Assembly (NCBI RefSeq): GCF_002799155.1
Contig: NZ_NERD01000002.1
Span: forward strand, 3,720,001 to 3,784,000
Direction: 5' to 3'
Source: Stenotrophomonas maltophilia
GTDB taxonomy: Bacteria > Pseudomonadota > Gammaproteobacteria > Xanthomonadales > Xanthomonadaceae
Length of the DNA stretch: 64,000 bases
Shown: positions 49,870 to 60,356 of the stretch, in pieces
Layout: every line of letters starts with the position of its first letter
Numbering within the stretch: position 1 is the stretch's first letter
Notes under the pieces: model-generated
The model's database searches: none
What the model saw: only the letters and a program-made list of their open reading frames with translations
Told to the model about the DNA's origin: nothing
Position numbers and translations under genes: made by a program

Positions 49870-51990
49870 ATGAATGCGTCTGTCCGTGCTCCGCGCCTGC
49901 AGTCCAAGCTGCTCGGCGCGGTTTCTGTTGGTCTGGCCGTGGTCCTGCTGTGCGCCCTGGCAGGCCTGGCCTTCGCCTGGTTGAAGGTGTCCACCGAGGT
50001 TCCACCCGAGGTCGCGCACAGCCGCGATGCCGAACGCCTGCAGCGTGAATTCCGCGGCCAGGTGCAGGAATGGAAGAACGTGCTGCTGCGCGGCCACGAC
50101 GATGCCCTGCGCAAGCGTCACCTGGATGCCTTCGACAGCGAAGGTCGTCTGGTCGAGCAACTGGCCAAGGGCCTGGTGACCAGCCCGGACACGCGCACGC
50201 GCGAACTGGCGCAGGCGTTCATCGGCCTGCACGCGCAGCTGCAGCAGGACTACCACGCGGCGCTGCAGGCGTTTGCCGAGGCCAGCTACGATCCCGCCGC
50301 CGGCGACATCCTCGTGCGCGGCAAGGATCGCCCGGTGGCGGCGGCACTGGATGCGCTGAGCACGCACGCCACGCAGGTGGCCGAAGCGGCGCTGGCAGCG
50401 CGCTCGCAGCAGGCGCGGCAGACCCTGCTGCTGTGTGCGGCACTGACCGTGCTGGCCGCCGTTCTTCTGCTGATGGGCCTGGCCTGGTGGCTGCGGCGTG
50501 CGGTGGTGCAGCCGGTGCTGGCAGTGGAAGCCGCTGCGCGTGCAGTGGCCGCCGGTGATCTGCAGCACGTGGTGCAGGTGCGCAGCCGCGATGAGATCGG
50601 ACGCCTCGCGCAGGCCATGCAGGCGGTGCAGTCCACGCTGCGCGGCGTGCTGGATGCACAGACCGCGATGGCGCAGGCGCACGAAGCCGGCACCATCAGC
50701 CATCGCATGGACGCCGGTGCCTTCCCCGGCGCGTTCGGCACCATGGTGGCCGACTGCAACACGCTGGTCGACGCGCACATCCAGGTCAAGATGCGCGCGA
50801 TCTCGATCATGGGCCGCTACGCCGTCGGCGACCTCAGCCAGGACATGGAGCGCCTGCCCGGCGAGAAGGCGGTGATCACCGAAGCGCTGGACGCGGTCAA
50901 GCACAACCTCGGCGCGATCAACGGCGAGATCCGCCGCCTGGCCGAAGCGGCGGCCGCCGGTGACTTCAGCCAGCGCGGCGACAGTGCCCGCTTCGAGCAT
51001 GATTTCCGCGCGATGGTCGAGGGCCTGAACCGCCTGATGCAGACCACCGAGCTGAACCTGGGCGAGGTCTCCAGCATGCTGCGCGCGATCGCCGATGGAC
51101 GCCTCGGCGCGCGCATGCACGGGGATTTCCAGGGCGTGTTCGCGCGCATCGCCGGCGATGCCAATACCACCGCCACGCAGCTGGCGACCATCGTCACCGA
51201 CATCAAGCACGCCTCCGGCAACATCCACACCGCCGCAGCGGAGATCGCCGCCGGCAACAATGACCTGTCGCGCCGCACCGAACAGCAGGCCGCCAACCTG
51301 GAAGAGACGGCGGCGTCGATGGAGGAACTGACCTCCACCGTGCGCCAGAATGCCGAGCATGCGCGCCAGGCCAACCAGCTGGCGATCGGCGCGCATACGG
51401 TCGCCTCGCACGGTGGCAGCGTGGTCGGCCAGGTGGTGGCGACGATGGGCGCAATCGAAACCTCGTCGCGGCAGATCGCCGAGATCATCAGCGTGATCGA
51501 TGGCATCGCGTTCCAGACCAACATCCTGGCGCTGAATGCCGCGGTGGAAGCGGCGCGCGCCGGTGAACAGGGCCGCGGCTTCGCGGTGGTCGCCAGTGAA
51601 GTGCGCACGCTGGCACAGCGCTCGGCGGCGGCCGCGAAGGAGATCAAGTCACTGATCGAAGCCTCGGTGGAACAGGTCGGCCACGGCGCGCAGCGCGTGC
51701 GCGAGGCGGGCGACACCATGGCCGAGATCGTTGCATCGGTGCAGCGCGTGACCGACATCATGGCCGAGATCTCCGCCGCCTCGCAGGAACAGAGCGCGGG
51801 CATTGAACAGGTCAGCCAGACCGTGATCCAGATGGATGGCACCACCCAGCAGAACGCTGCACTGGTGGAAGAGGCCAGCGCCGCGGCGCGCAGCCTGGAG
51901 CAGCAGGCCAACCGCCTGATCGATGCCGTCGATGTGTTCGATCTGTCGACCACGGCGGCGGTGAAGGGCGAGCAGGCACGCGCGGCCTGA
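49870..51990 (+). CDS. Methyl-accepting chemotaxis protein with several HAMP domains
   Basis: A 706-residue chemoreceptor. Two membrane helices (about 12-38 and 180-205) flank a periplasmic helical domain. A canonical HAMP ([20 protein letters not shown]) is followed by two or three further HAMP-like units ([57 protein letters not shown]), then the signalling hairpin tip [20 protein letters not shown] with [20 protein letters not shown]. No C-terminal CheR pentapeptide is present. The ligand is unknown. Confidence 0.93.
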   Translation: MNASVRAPRLQSKLLGAVSVGLAVVLLCALAGLAFAWLKVSTEVPPEVAHSRDAERLQREFRGQVQEWKNVLLRGHDDALRKRHLDAFDSEGRLVEQLAKGLVTSPDTRTRELAQAFIGLHAQLQQDYHAALQAFAEASYDPAAGDILVRGKDRPVAAALDALSTHATQVAEAALAARSQQARQTLLLCAALTVLAAVLLLMGLAWWLRRAVVQPVLAVEAAARAVAAGDLQHVVQVRSRDEIGRLAQAMQAVQSTLRGVLDAQTAMAQAHEAGTISHRMDAGAFPGAFGTMVADCNTLVDAHIQVKMRAISIMGRYAVGDLSQDMERLPGEKAVITEALDAVKHNLGAINGEIRRLAEAAAAGDFSQRGDSARFEHDFRAMVEGLNRLMQTTELNLGEVSSMLRAIADGRLGARMHGDFQGVFARIAGDANTTATQLATIVTDIKHASGNIHTAAAEIAAGNNDLSRRTEQQAANLEETAASMEELTSTVRQNAEHARQANQLAIGAHTVASHGGSVVGQVVATMGAIETSSRQIAEIISVIDGIAFQTNILALNAAVEAARAGEQGRGFAVVASEVRTLAQRSAAAAKEIKSLIEASVEQVGHGAQRVREAGDTMAEIVASVQRVTDIMAEISAASQEQSAGIEQVSQTVIQMDGTTQQNAALVEEASAAARSLEQQANRLIDAVDVFDLSTTAAVKGEQARAA

Positions 51991-52000
51991 TTGATCCGGT

Positions 52001-52131
52001 TGCCGGCCAGCGGCCGGCACTGCCATCGGAATCCGTGCGGACCAACGGTCCGCACCCACCATAGCGGTCGTGCCGGCCGCTGGCCGGCAGCGTCCGACGC
52101 CGCATGGGTGGCGCCCGACCGTTGGTCGGGC
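52001..52131. repeat. Cluster of four palindromes
   Basis: TGCCGGCC/GGCCGGCA (52001-52020), GTGCGGACC/GGTCCGCAC (52035-52055), TGCCGGCC/GGCCGGCA again (52071-52089) and GCCCGACC/GGTCGGGC (52113-52131) fill the gap between the chemoreceptor and dkgB. Confidence 0.7.
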
Positions 52132-52248
52132 GATGGCAGGAATCCGTGCGTATACGGTGATGCAATGCACCGTTGCCGGCATGCACGCGGCTACTGGCCT
52201 ACCCTTTGCCGGATGTTCCCGCCTCCCTCCCCTTCTGCTGGAGCCCCC

Positions 52249-53058
52249 ATGACTGTCCCCGCCTTCGGTCTCGGCACCTTCCGCCTGAAAGACCAGACCG
52301 TGATCGACTCCGTGCGCAATGCGCTGGCGGTCGGCTACCGCGCCATCGATACCGCGCAGATCTACGGCAACGAAGCCGACGTCGGCCAGGCCATCGCCGA
52401 CTCCGGCGTGCCGCGCGATGAGATCTACCTGACCACCAAGGTCTGGATCACCGCGTTCAAGCGCGATGCGCTGCTGGCCAGCCTGCGCACCAGCCTGGAA
52501 AAGCTCCGCACCGACCAGGTGGATCTGGCGCTGATCCACTGGCCTTCGCCGAACGACAAGGTCGACGTGCCGATGGAGGAGTACCTGGCCGCACTGGCCG
52601 AAGCCAAGGCGCAGGGCCTGACCCGTGAGATCGGCATTTCCAATTTCACCGTCGCGCAGACCCGCAAGGCGATCGGCATCCTCGGTGCCGATGCCATCGC
52701 CACCAATCAGATCGAAGTCCATCCCTACCTGCAGAACCGCCTGCTGGTGAAGTTCCTGCAGGACAACGGCATCCACGTCACCGCCTACATGAGCCTGGCC
52801 TATGGCGAGGTGATCAAGGACCCGGTGATCCAGGCCATTGCCGGCCGCCACCAGGCCACCCCGGCGCAGATCGCGCTGGCCTGGGCGCTGCAGCAGGGCT
52901 TCTCGGTGATCCCGTCATCGACCAAGCGCGAGAACCTGTCCAGCAACCTGGAAGCGGCGGCGATCCGCCTGACCGACGAAGACCTGGCACAGATCGCCAG
53001 GCTCGACCGCGGCCACCGCCTGGCCAACCCGGAAGGCATCGCCCCGGCCTGGGATTGA
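52249..53058 (+). CDS. dkgB: 2,5-didehydrogluconate reductase B (aldo/keto reductase)
   Basis: A 269-residue NADPH-dependent aldehyde and keto-acid reductase. The start [20 protein letters not shown] and the segments [20 protein letters not shown] (catalytic Asp, Tyr), YLTTKVWI (Lys), [20 protein letters not shown] (His), [15 protein letters not shown] and [15 protein letters not shown] track E. coli DkgB. The ATG at 52249 has a weak GGAG 6 bases upstream. Physiological substrates probably include methylglyoxal. Confidence 0.93.
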   Translation: MTVPAFGLGTFRLKDQTVIDSVRNALAVGYRAIDTAQIYGNEADVGQAIADSGVPRDEIYLTTKVWITAFKRDALLASLRTSLEKLRTDQVDLALIHWPSPNDKVDVPMEEYLAALAEAKAQGLTREIGISNFTVAQTRKAIGILGADAIATNQIEVHPYLQNRLLVKFLQDNGIHVTAYMSLAYGEVIKDPVIQAIAGRHQATPAQIALAWALQQGFSVIPSSTKRENLSSNLEAAAIRLTDEDLAQIARLDRGHRLANPEGIAPAWD

Positions 53059-53085
53059 TTCCAACGACGGCGCGCAACGGCCCTG

Positions 53086-53160
53086 GTAGGCGCCGGCCTT
53101 GGTCGGCGCAGACGTCTGATCGATCGATGAAACATCGTGCCGACCAAGGTCGGCACCTAC
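53086..53160. repeat. GTAG-type palindromes in opposite orientation
   Basis: GTAGGCGCCGGCCTTGGTCG then GCGC (53086-53109), and GTGCCGACCAAGGTCGGCAC followed by CTAC (53137-53160). The second reaches into the last codons of the histidine kinase gene. Confidence 0.7.
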
Positions 53161-54953
53161 CGGAAGCGCCCCGCCGCCGGAATGGTTGGAACCTGGTCCT
53201 GCACAGTTGCACCCGAACCACCGCGTCCTGCAACACCGCGCAACATGTCCAGCACGTCGTGGATATCCAGTGGCTTGCATAGAAAACCGGCAGCCCCCAG
53301 CGCACGGGCTCTTTCAATCACCTGTACCCGCGTATCCGCGCTCATTACAAGAACCGGTGGCGCGCCGGGGACCCTGGCCACCGACTCCAGCACCTCCCAT
53401 CCGCTGCAGCCCGGCATGTGCAGATCCAGCAGCACCACATCGGGCCCGAGTGCCTTGATCACTTCCCGCGCATCGTGGCCATCATGGCGGGAGCTCAGGC
53501 GATGGCCGGCGCTCTGAAGCAGGCGTTCCACCACGTCACGGTTGGTTTCCACATCCTCGAACAGCAGGCAGTGCAGCGATCGAACCGACGCTGCGTGTGA
53601 CTGAAGAAGCTGTTCAAGGGAAGGAAGAGGGTCCACCTCCGAGGTGGAGGCCACCGTGAAGCGCCACACGAACGAGGCACCGCCTGCTTCACTGCGGCCC
53701 ACGCTGATCGTTCCACCCATGGCATCGGAAATCAGCCGCACGATGTACAGCCCCAGCCCGACACCCTGCTCGCAGCGTGCCTCGCCCTGGCTGAGCTGTA
53801 CGAATGGCGAGAAGATCATCTCCAGATCCGCGCCATCGATCCCCGTGCCGGAATCGCAGACCTCGATCTGAAGCTGCCAGTCGTCGCCCGATGGGACGGC
53901 ATCAATGGATACCCACACCTCGCCCGCCATCGGGCTGAACTTGATGGCGTTGCAGACAAGATTGGTCACCACCTGTTCGATACGGCCGCCGTCTGCCAGC
54001 ATCCATACATCTGGCTCGCTCCCATCCATCTGCAGAAGTACGCCCTTGTCGGCGGCCGCGGGCATGCAGGTTGCCTGCACGCCTTCAATGAGCGACCGCA
54101 GCGAACAAGGATGAAGCCGCAACCGCAACCGACCACCATCGATGCTGGCTACGTCCAGTACATCATCGATGCGGTGCCTGAGCGCCTGCGCCTGTCTTGC
54201 GACCGTCGCCAGTGCATGCCGTTGGGCCGTACCCACCGTACCCACCTCCAGCAGTTGGATCCCACTGATGATGGCGTTCAGCGGCGTTCGCAGCTCGTGG
54301 CTCATCGTACTGACGAATCGGCCCTGCGCCTCACGCGAAGCAATGGCGCGCAGCGCTATGTCACGCATCGCGGCTACCAGCGACGCTACTACCAACGGCA
54401 ACAGGATCGTCAATGCCAGCGCGTAGGCCAGGTAGGCGGGTCGAGAGACCCAATAGCCTTCAGGCGCGGCCCACAACAATGCCAGCGCAGTCGATGCGAT
54501 CGCGGGAGCAATTGCCCTGCGGCCATACACCGCGGTGGCGGAGATCACGAGGAAAGGCAGGGCTGCATTGAGCGTCATCAGCAGGATGAACGCCGCGTCC
54601 ACCTGGATCGCAACCATTGCCAAGCTGAGCAGGAGGCCTACCCCATCGCACCAGCGGTGCCAGCGCTCCATGCAGAGCCTTGCAAGGAGTGCCCATGTCA
54701 CGGATACCACAAGCAGTGCAACGGCCTCCGGCAACACGCGGGCCGCCTCATTGGCCAGAACCGGCTGCGGACCATCCACCCACAGCCAGCACCACAGCAC
54801 CACCAGTGCCTGCAGCAGCACCCGGAATCCGCTGGCGCGTGGCTCCTGCAGGCACGACAGAAGCCAAGCCAGGCGGTGCATCTCCAGCGCACGGGCTGCC
54901 TGCAGCAACGCTGCCGGTGCAAAGGCCTGCGAGGACACACGGGGCTCGTTCAC
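53157..54953 (-). CDS. Hybrid sensor histidine kinase/response regulator, RpfC-like
   Basis: A 598-residue membrane kinase. Five or six helices (about 45-205) form the input region, then HisKA with the phospho-His in FVSTMSHELRTPLNAI, HATPase (VTNLVCNAIKFSP, GTGIDGADLEMIFSPF, GVGLGLYIVRL), and a receiver (DVVLLDLHMPG, Asp; PVLVMSADT; LCKPLD). This resembles RpfC but has no fused HPt; that domain is encoded by the gene just upstream. The start is a GTG at 54953, one base after the HPt stop. The input signal is unknown. Confidence 0.9.
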   Translation of the reverse strand: MNEPRVSSQAFAPAALLQAARALEMHRLAWLLSCLQEPRASGFRVLLQALVVLWCWLWVDGPQPVLANEAARVLPEAVALLVVSVTWALLARLCMERWHRWCDGVGLLLSLAMVAIQVDAAFILLMTLNAALPFLVISATAVYGRRAIAPAIASTALALLWAAPEGYWVSRPAYLAYALALTILLPLVVASLVAAMRDIALRAIASREAQGRFVSTMSHELRTPLNAIISGIQLLEVGTVGTAQRHALATVARQAQALRHRIDDVLDVASIDGGRLRLRLHPCSLRSLIEGVQATCMPAAADKGVLLQMDGSEPDVWMLADGGRIEQVVTNLVCNAIKFSPMAGEVWVSIDAVPSGDDWQLQIEVCDSGTGIDGADLEMIFSPFVQLSQGEARCEQGVGLGLYIVRLISDAMGGTISVGRSEAGGASFVWRFTVASTSEVDPLPSLEQLLQSHAASVRSLHCLLFEDVETNRDVVERLLQSAGHRLSSRHDGHDAREVIKALGPDVVLLDLHMPGCSGWEVLESVARVPGAPPVLVMSADTRVQVIERARALGAAGFLCKPLDIHDVLDMLRGVAGRGGSGATVQDQVPTIPAAGRFR

Positions 54954-54954
54954 G

Positions 54955-55359
54955 TCAGCCCCCTTCCATCAGGAAATGCGTCGTCGCACGATGCAGAAGA
55001 CGCTGCGCAGACAGCGCCAACGCGCATGCCCGCCGCCGCACAGCGCACGCTTCTGTACCCGAGCGGAGACAGTCACTCAGCGCGTCGCAGGCTTGTGCAA
55101 CCCCGGCGCTGCCCAACGCCGAGGTAACACTCTTCAGGGCATGCAGGCGCGCCAGCTCCTGCTCCATGCCACCGAAGGACTCTTCCTTTGCCTTGCTCAT
55201 CCATTGCGAGATCGCCCCGTCCAACGCCGCGGTGAATGATGGCAAGTGGTGAGGTGATGTTGCCGCAATGAGACAGAGCATCGAGCCCTCTCCGAGCTCG
55301 GGTCGTTCCATGGCGCGCGACCCCGGGTTCAGCCCAACCCGTGAATTCAAGCCTTGCAT
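54955..55359 (-). CDS. HPt-domain phosphotransfer protein
   Basis: An about 134-residue protein with an HPt four-helix layout. The phospho-accepting His is in ELARLHALKSVTSALGSAGV, the HxLKS...G pattern. It precedes the hybrid kinase with a 1-base gap, so both are translated together. The ATG at 55359 has GGGGGAAGG upstream; ATG 55281 (MLCLIAATSPH, with GGAGAGGG) is a serious alternative. It probably shuttles phosphate from the neighbouring kinase to an unidentified regulator. Confidence 0.75.
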   Translation of the reverse strand: MQGLNSRVGLNPGSRAMERPELGEGSMLCLIAATSPHHLPSFTAALDGAISQWMSKAKEESFGGMEQELARLHALKSVTSALGSAGVAQACDALSDCLRSGTEACAVRRRACALALSAQRLLHRATTHFLMEGG

Positions 55360-55461
55360 TGCCTTCCCCCGTCTATCGCATTCAACACCTGAACGAGCCC
55401 ACTCCAGCGCCCGGTTGCGCCTGACCATAGACTTCAGGCGTCAGCATGCAGGACTCACGAG

Positions 55462-55611
55462 CTACTGCATCCGCTGATGGATCTGTACGAAGAACTGCGG
55501 GAAGCCGCCACCCAGCAGATACCCTGCGGCAATCGCGAGCATGATTCCGCCTACGATGACAGCACATCGGGTCGGGAGTGAAAGTCGCTTCAGGTCCATG
55601 GCATCCAGCAT
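55462..55611 (-). CDS. Putative small membrane protein
   Basis: A 49-residue frame MLDAMDLKRLSLPTRCAVIV... with one good hydrophobic helix (about 17-36), a Gly-rich turn and an amphipathic end FPQFFVQIHQRMQ. ATG 55599 is an alternative start. It could be the first gene of the HPt-kinase unit. Support is limited to its protein-like character. Confidence 0.4.
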   Translation of the reverse strand: MLDAMDLKRLSLPTRCAVIVGGIMLAIAAGYLLGGGFPQFFVQIHQRMQ

Positions 55612-55669
55612 GTAGGCAACGATCTCTCCATGCCATCGGAATCCTTTCAAACTTCCCCTATGGACCACC

Positions 55670-56446
55670 ATGCTGACATTGACACTTCTCCTGCTGCTTT
55701 CATGCGGCGCGCTGGTCCTGAAACGACGCCTGCGCAGTGCCGCTCTCCTGGCGACGCTTCCGCTGGCCATTGCAGCCAGCGCCAGCACGCCCATCACGCA
55801 ATGGCTGCTGGACCGTGCGCAGGACACGCCGCTTGTCACTGAACATGCGCTCCATCCGCGCACTGTGATCGTAGTGCTGGGTGCTGGCATCGATCACGAT
55901 GCCCGTGGCCCCAGGCCCGGGCTGGCCGGTTATAGCCGCCTGATGAGGGCTGCACAGCGTTACCACGAATGCGACCGCACGGGGGAAGTCTGTACCGTGC
56001 TTGCCAGCGGAGGCGTCACTGCCACGGGCGATGCCGCTGAGGCCGATGTCTACGCAAGGGAACTGATTGCCCTGGGCGTGCCCACCGAGAAGATTGTCCG
56101 CGAGCGTGCCAGCAGCAACACCTGGCAGAACGCCAGAAACAGCAGTGCGATCATCGGGCGCAACAGCTCGCGAGTGGTGCTGGTGACCTCAGGCCTGCAT
56201 CTCACGCGGAGCCTGATCTACTTCCGTCACTTCGGTGTCGGGGCCGAGGGCCTGCCCAGTGACCACCTCCGTGCCACCCGTGGGTGGTTGCCCTCCACAT
56301 TCAATCTACTGCTGGTGGAAGTGATGCTGCATGAGCGTATCGGCGTTCTGCGCTACCACGTCTACAACTGGATGGGCTGGAACCAGGCGCCGGCTGGACC
56401 GGATGCAGTCACTTCTGCAGCAACCACCCGCGCATCGCCGCACTGA
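55670..56446 (+). CDS. YdcF/DUF218 family membrane protein
   Basis: A 258-residue protein with one or two N-terminal helices (about 1-17 and 24-42), then a DUF218 domain: RTVIVVLGAGIDHDARGPRPG, CTVLASGGVTATGDAAEADVYA, RASSNTWQNARNSS and VVLVTSGLHLTRSLIYFRHFG. The Gly-Gly and Glu-Ala-Asp pattern and the SSNTWENA-like motif are diagnostic. E. coli YdcF and SanA act in envelope physiology, but the reaction is not established. The 3' end overlaps the convergent hydrolase gene by 38 bases. Confidence 0.88.
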   Translation: MLTLTLLLLLSCGALVLKRRLRSAALLATLPLAIAASASTPITQWLLDRAQDTPLVTEHALHPRTVIVVLGAGIDHDARGPRPGLAGYSRLMRAAQRYHECDRTGEVCTVLASGGVTATGDAAEADVYARELIALGVPTEKIVRERASSNTWQNARNSSAIIGRNSSRVVLVTSGLHLTRSLIYFRHFGVGAEGLPSDHLRATRGWLPSTFNLLLVEVMLHERIGVLRYHVYNWMGWNQAPAGPDAVTSAATTRASPH

Positions 56447-57110
56447 CCTCGTCCGGTTTTTCCATCGGTGCCAGGTGCCCGCAATCAGGCACCACCACCA
56501 GCTGCGAGTGCGGCACCATCGCGTGCATTTCCTCGCTCACCGCCAGCGGGGTGATGCGATCGTTCGCGCCGCACACGATCAGCAGCGGATCGCGGTAGCC
56601 GGCCAGCACATCATGGCCATCGCGGCGTTCCAGCGCGCTCTGGCGCAGGAACACGTCCGCGCCCAGGCGGGCGGTCATGTCGCGCACACGCTGCACCAGC
56701 ACGTAGTCATCCAGCCGCGAAGCATCGATGTAGCTGCGCATCAGCACATCACCGAAGCCGTGGAATTTCCCCGGCAGGCGCACGCTGGCACGTTGGCTGC
56801 GGCGCTGCTCGGCCCGCTCGGGTGAGTCGGCGTGGATCGAGGTGTCGATCAGCGCCAGCTGCAGCACCCGCTCCGGCGCGATGCGCAGGATCTGCTGGGC
56901 CACGAAACCTCCCAGCGAGAAACCAGCCAGCGCAAAGCGCTCCGGTGCCTGCGCCAGCACGTCTTCGGCCACCGCCTGCAGGGTCTCGCCACGGGTCTGG
57001 TCGCCCACGGTGCAGTCGGCGATATCGGCCAGGTCGGCCAGCTGCGCGCGCCACAGCTCGGCGTCGTTGAGCAGGCCGGGCAGCATCAACAGGGGAATAC
57101 GGTCGGTCAT
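56409..57110 (-). CDS. Alpha/beta-fold hydrolase
   Basis: A 233-residue soluble hydrolase. It starts [20 protein letters not shown] (oxyanion LPGLLND), with nucleophile elbow [17 protein letters not shown] (Ser in GFSLGG), the acid in [20 protein letters not shown] and the His in [20 protein letters not shown]. The ATG 57110 has no rival. The family covers esterases and C-C hydrolases, so the substrate cannot be named. Confidence 0.88.
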   Translation of the reverse strand: MTDRIPLLMLPGLLNDAELWRAQLADLADIADCTVGDQTRGETLQAVAEDVLAQAPERFALAGFSLGGFVAQQILRIAPERVLQLALIDTSIHADSPERAEQRRSQRASVRLPGKFHGFGDVLMRSYIDASRLDDYVLVQRVRDMTARLGADVFLRQSALERRDGHDVLAGYRDPLLIVCGANDRITPLAVSEEMHAMVPHSQLVVVPDCGHLAPMEKPDEVSAAMRGWLLQK

Positions 57111-57208
57111 GGGGGTATTGTCGCGCCAGCGCGGTGACGGAACCATGCCGCAACGGGCGGTTGCGTTGTAGAGTCAGGCAAGCTCGACCCTACAACACGG
57201 ACGCGACC

Positions 57209-57589
57209 ATGGCAGACCCCTACAACAGCGGCACCTCTTCTCCGCCGGCACTGCGCTTCGACGATGCGCTGGTCACCACCGCCTTCGAGCTGCCCGGGCA
57301 CCGCGTCGTGCGCAACCTCGGTGTGGTACGCGGCATCACCGTGCGCTCGCGTTCGATCGTCGGCAACTTCCTGGGCGGCATCCAGACGATCTTCGGCGGC
57401 AACATCACCATCTACACCGAGCTGTGCGAACAGGCCCGCGAGGAAACCTACCGCGACATGGTCAAGCATGCGCGGCAGCTGGGTGCCAACGCGATCATCG
57501 GCATGCGCTACGACGCCACCGATGTGATGACCGGGCTGACCGAGGTGCTGTGCTATGGCACGGCGGTGGTGGTGGAACCAATGCGGTAG
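57209..57589 (+). CDS. YbjQ/UPF0145 family protein
   Basis: A 126-residue protein. The core is [46 protein letters not shown] and [18 protein letters not shown]...[10 protein letters not shown], matching UPF0145 (YbjQ), a small pentameric beta protein of unknown function. About 18 extra residues precede the core. The ATG 57209 is the first in the frame after a hairpin-poor leader. Confidence 0.9.
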   Translation: MADPYNSGTSSPPALRFDDALVTTAFELPGHRVVRNLGVVRGITVRSRSIVGNFLGGIQTIFGGNITIYTELCEQAREETYRDMVKHARQLGANAIIGMRYDATDVMTGLTEVLCYGTAVVVEPMR

Positions 57590-57613
57590 GACCGGTGCAC
57601 CGCCGAGCGCGGA

Positions 57614-60340
57614 TCACGCCGCCGGCGGCACTTCAGGCACCTCGACCTGCTGCACCGGCAGGGTCACCATCATCACCGTCGGGTCGTCCGGGTCCAGCTT
57701 CGTCTTGAAGCCCAGGCTCTGGCACATCGCCAGCATGGTGCTGTTCTCGCGCAGCACTTGGCCTTCGACCACGTCCAGGCCCAGCCACTTGGCATACTCG
57801 ATCATGATCGCCATCAGGCGCCAACCGATGCCGTGGCCCTTCAGGTCCGAGCGGATCAGGATGCCGTACTCGCCACGGTGATAGTCCGCGTCGGCGTGCA
57901 GGCGCACTGCGCCCAGCATTTCCCCGCTGCGTGGCTCGATCGCCACCAGTGCGATCGAGCGTGCGTAGTCGAGCTGGGTCAGGCGCGCGATGAACTCGTG
58001 ACTGAAGTGCTTCACCGACTGGAAGAAGCGCAGGCGCAGGTCCTCGTCGCTGACACGGGCGAAGAACGCACGGAACAGTGCGTCGTCTTCCGGCCGCACC
58101 GGGCGCACGAAGGCACGGCCGCCATCGGACAGTTCGATGGTGCGCTCCCACTCCTTCGGGTACGGGAACACCGAGAAGCGTGGGTGGCCGCGGCCCTTGT
58201 GCAGGATGCGCGACGGCGCCACCGCCACGCGTGCGTCGAGGGCGAGGATGCCCTTGCCGTCGACCAGCAGCGGATTGATGTCCAGCGTACGCACTTCGGG
58301 AATGTCGGCGGCCAACTGCGCCAGCTTGACCAGCGCCAGCGCCAGTGCGCGCTCATCGGCGGCGGGCACATCGCCGTAGGCCTTGAGGATGCGCGAGGCC
58401 CGGGTCTGGCCGATCAACTCGTGAGCCAAGCGTAGATCCAGCGGCGGCAGCGCCAACGCCTTGTCATTGATCACTTCGACGGCAGTACCGCCACGGCCGA
58501 CCACGATCACCGGACCGAACGTCGCGTCATCGGCGATGCCGACGATCAGTTCGCGCGCCTTCGGGCGGACGATGGTCGGCTGTACCAGCAGGCCATCGAT
58601 GCGCGCATCCGGCCGCAGCTGGCGTGCGCGCGACAGGATCGCGTTGGCCGCGCTCTGCACCGCCGGCAGCGTGGACAGGTTCAGGCGCACGCCATCCACT
58701 TCCGACTTGTGCGGAATATCCGGCGAGAGAATCTTCAGAGCAACCGTGGCACCGCGTTCCAGCAGCGGCTGCGCCAGGTCCATCGCCTCGTGCGCATCGC
58801 GCGCGTGCATCACCGGCGCGGAGGGAATGCCATAGGCCTTGAGCAGTTCATGGGTGGCCAGCGGGTCCAGCCACTGCTGGCCGTTGGCCAGTGCGGCATC
58901 GACCAGCGTGCGTGCGGCGGCTGTGTCGACGCTGAAGTCCTGCGGCAGGCTGGGCGGCGTTTCCATCAAGGCGTTCTGCGCTTCGCGATAGCGCACCAGG
59001 TGCTGGAAGCCACGTACGGCCTCGGCCTCGGTCGGGTAGGTCGGCACCCGTGCTGCGTTGAGCGTGGCGGTAGCCTGGTCGTCGTTGCCCAGCCACACCG
59101 CAAACACCGGCTTGTCGCGATGATGGCGCGGGCGCAGGCCGAGCGTGCGGGTGAGCGCCTGCGCGGCGTCCGCCGATGAGGTGAACGCGGTCGGCACGTT
59201 GACCACCATCACCGCGTCATTCTCATTGTCGGCCAGCAGCGCTTCGATGGCCGCGGCGTAGCGGTCACCATCGGCGTCGACCACGATGTCGACCGGATTG
59301 CTGCGCGACCAGCCCTGCGGCAACGCCGCGTCGAGCTTCTCGATGGTGCTGTCGGACAGGTTGGCCAGCGTGCCACGCAATGCGATCAGCTGGTCCACGG
59401 CAAGGCGGCCGACACCGCCACCGTTGCTGAGGATGGCCAGGCGGCGACCGGGGAAGGTGCCCAGCCGGCCCAGTGACTCGGCGGCGGTGAACAGCTCGTC
59501 CAGCGCCCCCACGCGCAGCAGGCCGGCGCGGTTGAAGGCCGCCCCGTACACATCGTCGGCGCGGGCCAGGGCCTGCACATGGGTATCGCGGCTGCCTGGC
59601 TGCACGCGTTCGGCGCGGCCGGACTTCACCACCACCACCGGCTTGGCGCGTGCGGCGGCACGCGCGGCCGACATGAACTTGCGCGCGTCCTTGATCTGCT
59701 CGACGTAGAGCAGGATGGCGCGGGTGCGGTAATCGGTGGCGAAGTAGTCGAGCAGGTCACCGAAGTCGACGTCCATCGTGTCGCCCAGCGAGACCACGGC
59801 GGAGAAGCCGACCGAGCGCGCCACGCCCCATTCCACCAGCGCAGCGGCAATGGCCGAGGATTCGGAGATCAGCGCGAGGTCGCCAGCCTGCGGGAAGTGC
59901 GCGGCGATGCTCGCGTTGAGCCGCGCATGCGGTGCGATCACGCCCAGGCAGTGCGGGCCGAGGATGCGCAGGCCATGCTTGCGGGCCACCGCTTCGACCT
60001 GCGCCGACGGCGAACCCGGGCCTTCGCCCAGGTGCGCGGTGAGGATGATCGCCGCCTGCACGCCACGCTCGGCGGCAGTGCGCACCACCTGCGGCACGAT
60101 CGCCGCCGGTGCGGTGATCACCACCAGGTCGGGCACCCAGTCCAGGTCCTTCAGCCGCTTGACCGTGCGGATGCCATCGATCTCGGCATGCCGCGGATTG
60201 ACCCACGCCACCTTGCCGGGAAAGCCGGTGCCGCGCAGGTTGCGCATCACTGCACGCCCCGCCGAGCGCTCACGCGGGCTGCCGCCGATCACCGCGACCG
60301 ACTGCGGACGGAACACGGACTGCAGGTGGTAGGTACTCAT
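57614..60340 (-). CDS. Protein acyltransferase, PatZ/Pka type (ADP-forming acyl-CoA synthetase fused to GNAT)
   Basis: A 908-residue bifunctional protein. Residues 1-about 470 form the CoA-binding and ligase part of ADP-forming acyl-CoA synthetases (SVAVIGGSPRERSAG, GPHCLGVIAPHARLN, LAILSNGGGVGRLAVDQ), 480-710 an ATP-grasp domain (KILSPDIPHKSEVDGVRL, VGRGGTAVEVINDKALALPP), and about 730-908 a GNAT acetyltransferase (FRAFFARVSDEDLRLRFF, RSDLKGHGIGWRLMAIMIEYAKWLG). PatZ-like proteins acetylate lysines and silence acetyl-CoA synthetase. Start ATG 60340; an 18-residue upstream extension is part of a repeat. Confidence 0.92.
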   Translation of the reverse strand: MSTYHLQSVFRPQSVAVIGGSPRERSAGRAVMRNLRGTGFPGKVAWVNPRHAEIDGIRTVKRLKDLDWVPDLVVITAPAAIVPQVVRTAAERGVQAAIILTAHLGEGPGSPSAQVEAVARKHGLRILGPHCLGVIAPHARLNASIAAHFPQAGDLALISESSAIAAALVEWGVARSVGFSAVVSLGDTMDVDFGDLLDYFATDYRTRAILLYVEQIKDARKFMSAARAAARAKPVVVVKSGRAERVQPGSRDTHVQALARADDVYGAAFNRAGLLRVGALDELFTAAESLGRLGTFPGRRLAILSNGGGVGRLAVDQLIALRGTLANLSDSTIEKLDAALPQGWSRSNPVDIVVDADGDRYAAAIEALLADNENDAVMVVNVPTAFTSSADAAQALTRTLGLRPRHHRDKPVFAVWLGNDDQATATLNAARVPTYPTEAEAVRGFQHLVRYREAQNALMETPPSLPQDFSVDTAAARTLVDAALANGQQWLDPLATHELLKAYGIPSAPVMHARDAHEAMDLAQPLLERGATVALKILSPDIPHKSEVDGVRLNLSTLPAVQSAANAILSRARQLRPDARIDGLLVQPTIVRPKARELIVGIADDATFGPVIVVGRGGTAVEVINDKALALPPLDLRLAHELIGQTRASRILKAYGDVPAADERALALALVKLAQLAADIPEVRTLDINPLLVDGKGILALDARVAVAPSRILHKGRGHPRFSVFPYPKEWERTIELSDGGRAFVRPVRPEDDALFRAFFARVSDEDLRLRFFQSVKHFSHEFIARLTQLDYARSIALVAIEPRSGEMLGAVRLHADADYHRGEYGILIRSDLKGHGIGWRLMAIMIEYAKWLGLDVVEGQVLRENSTMLAMCQSLGFKTKLDPDDPTVMMVTLPVQQVEVPEVPPAA

Positions 60341-60356
60341 GCGCCTACGGTACCCA

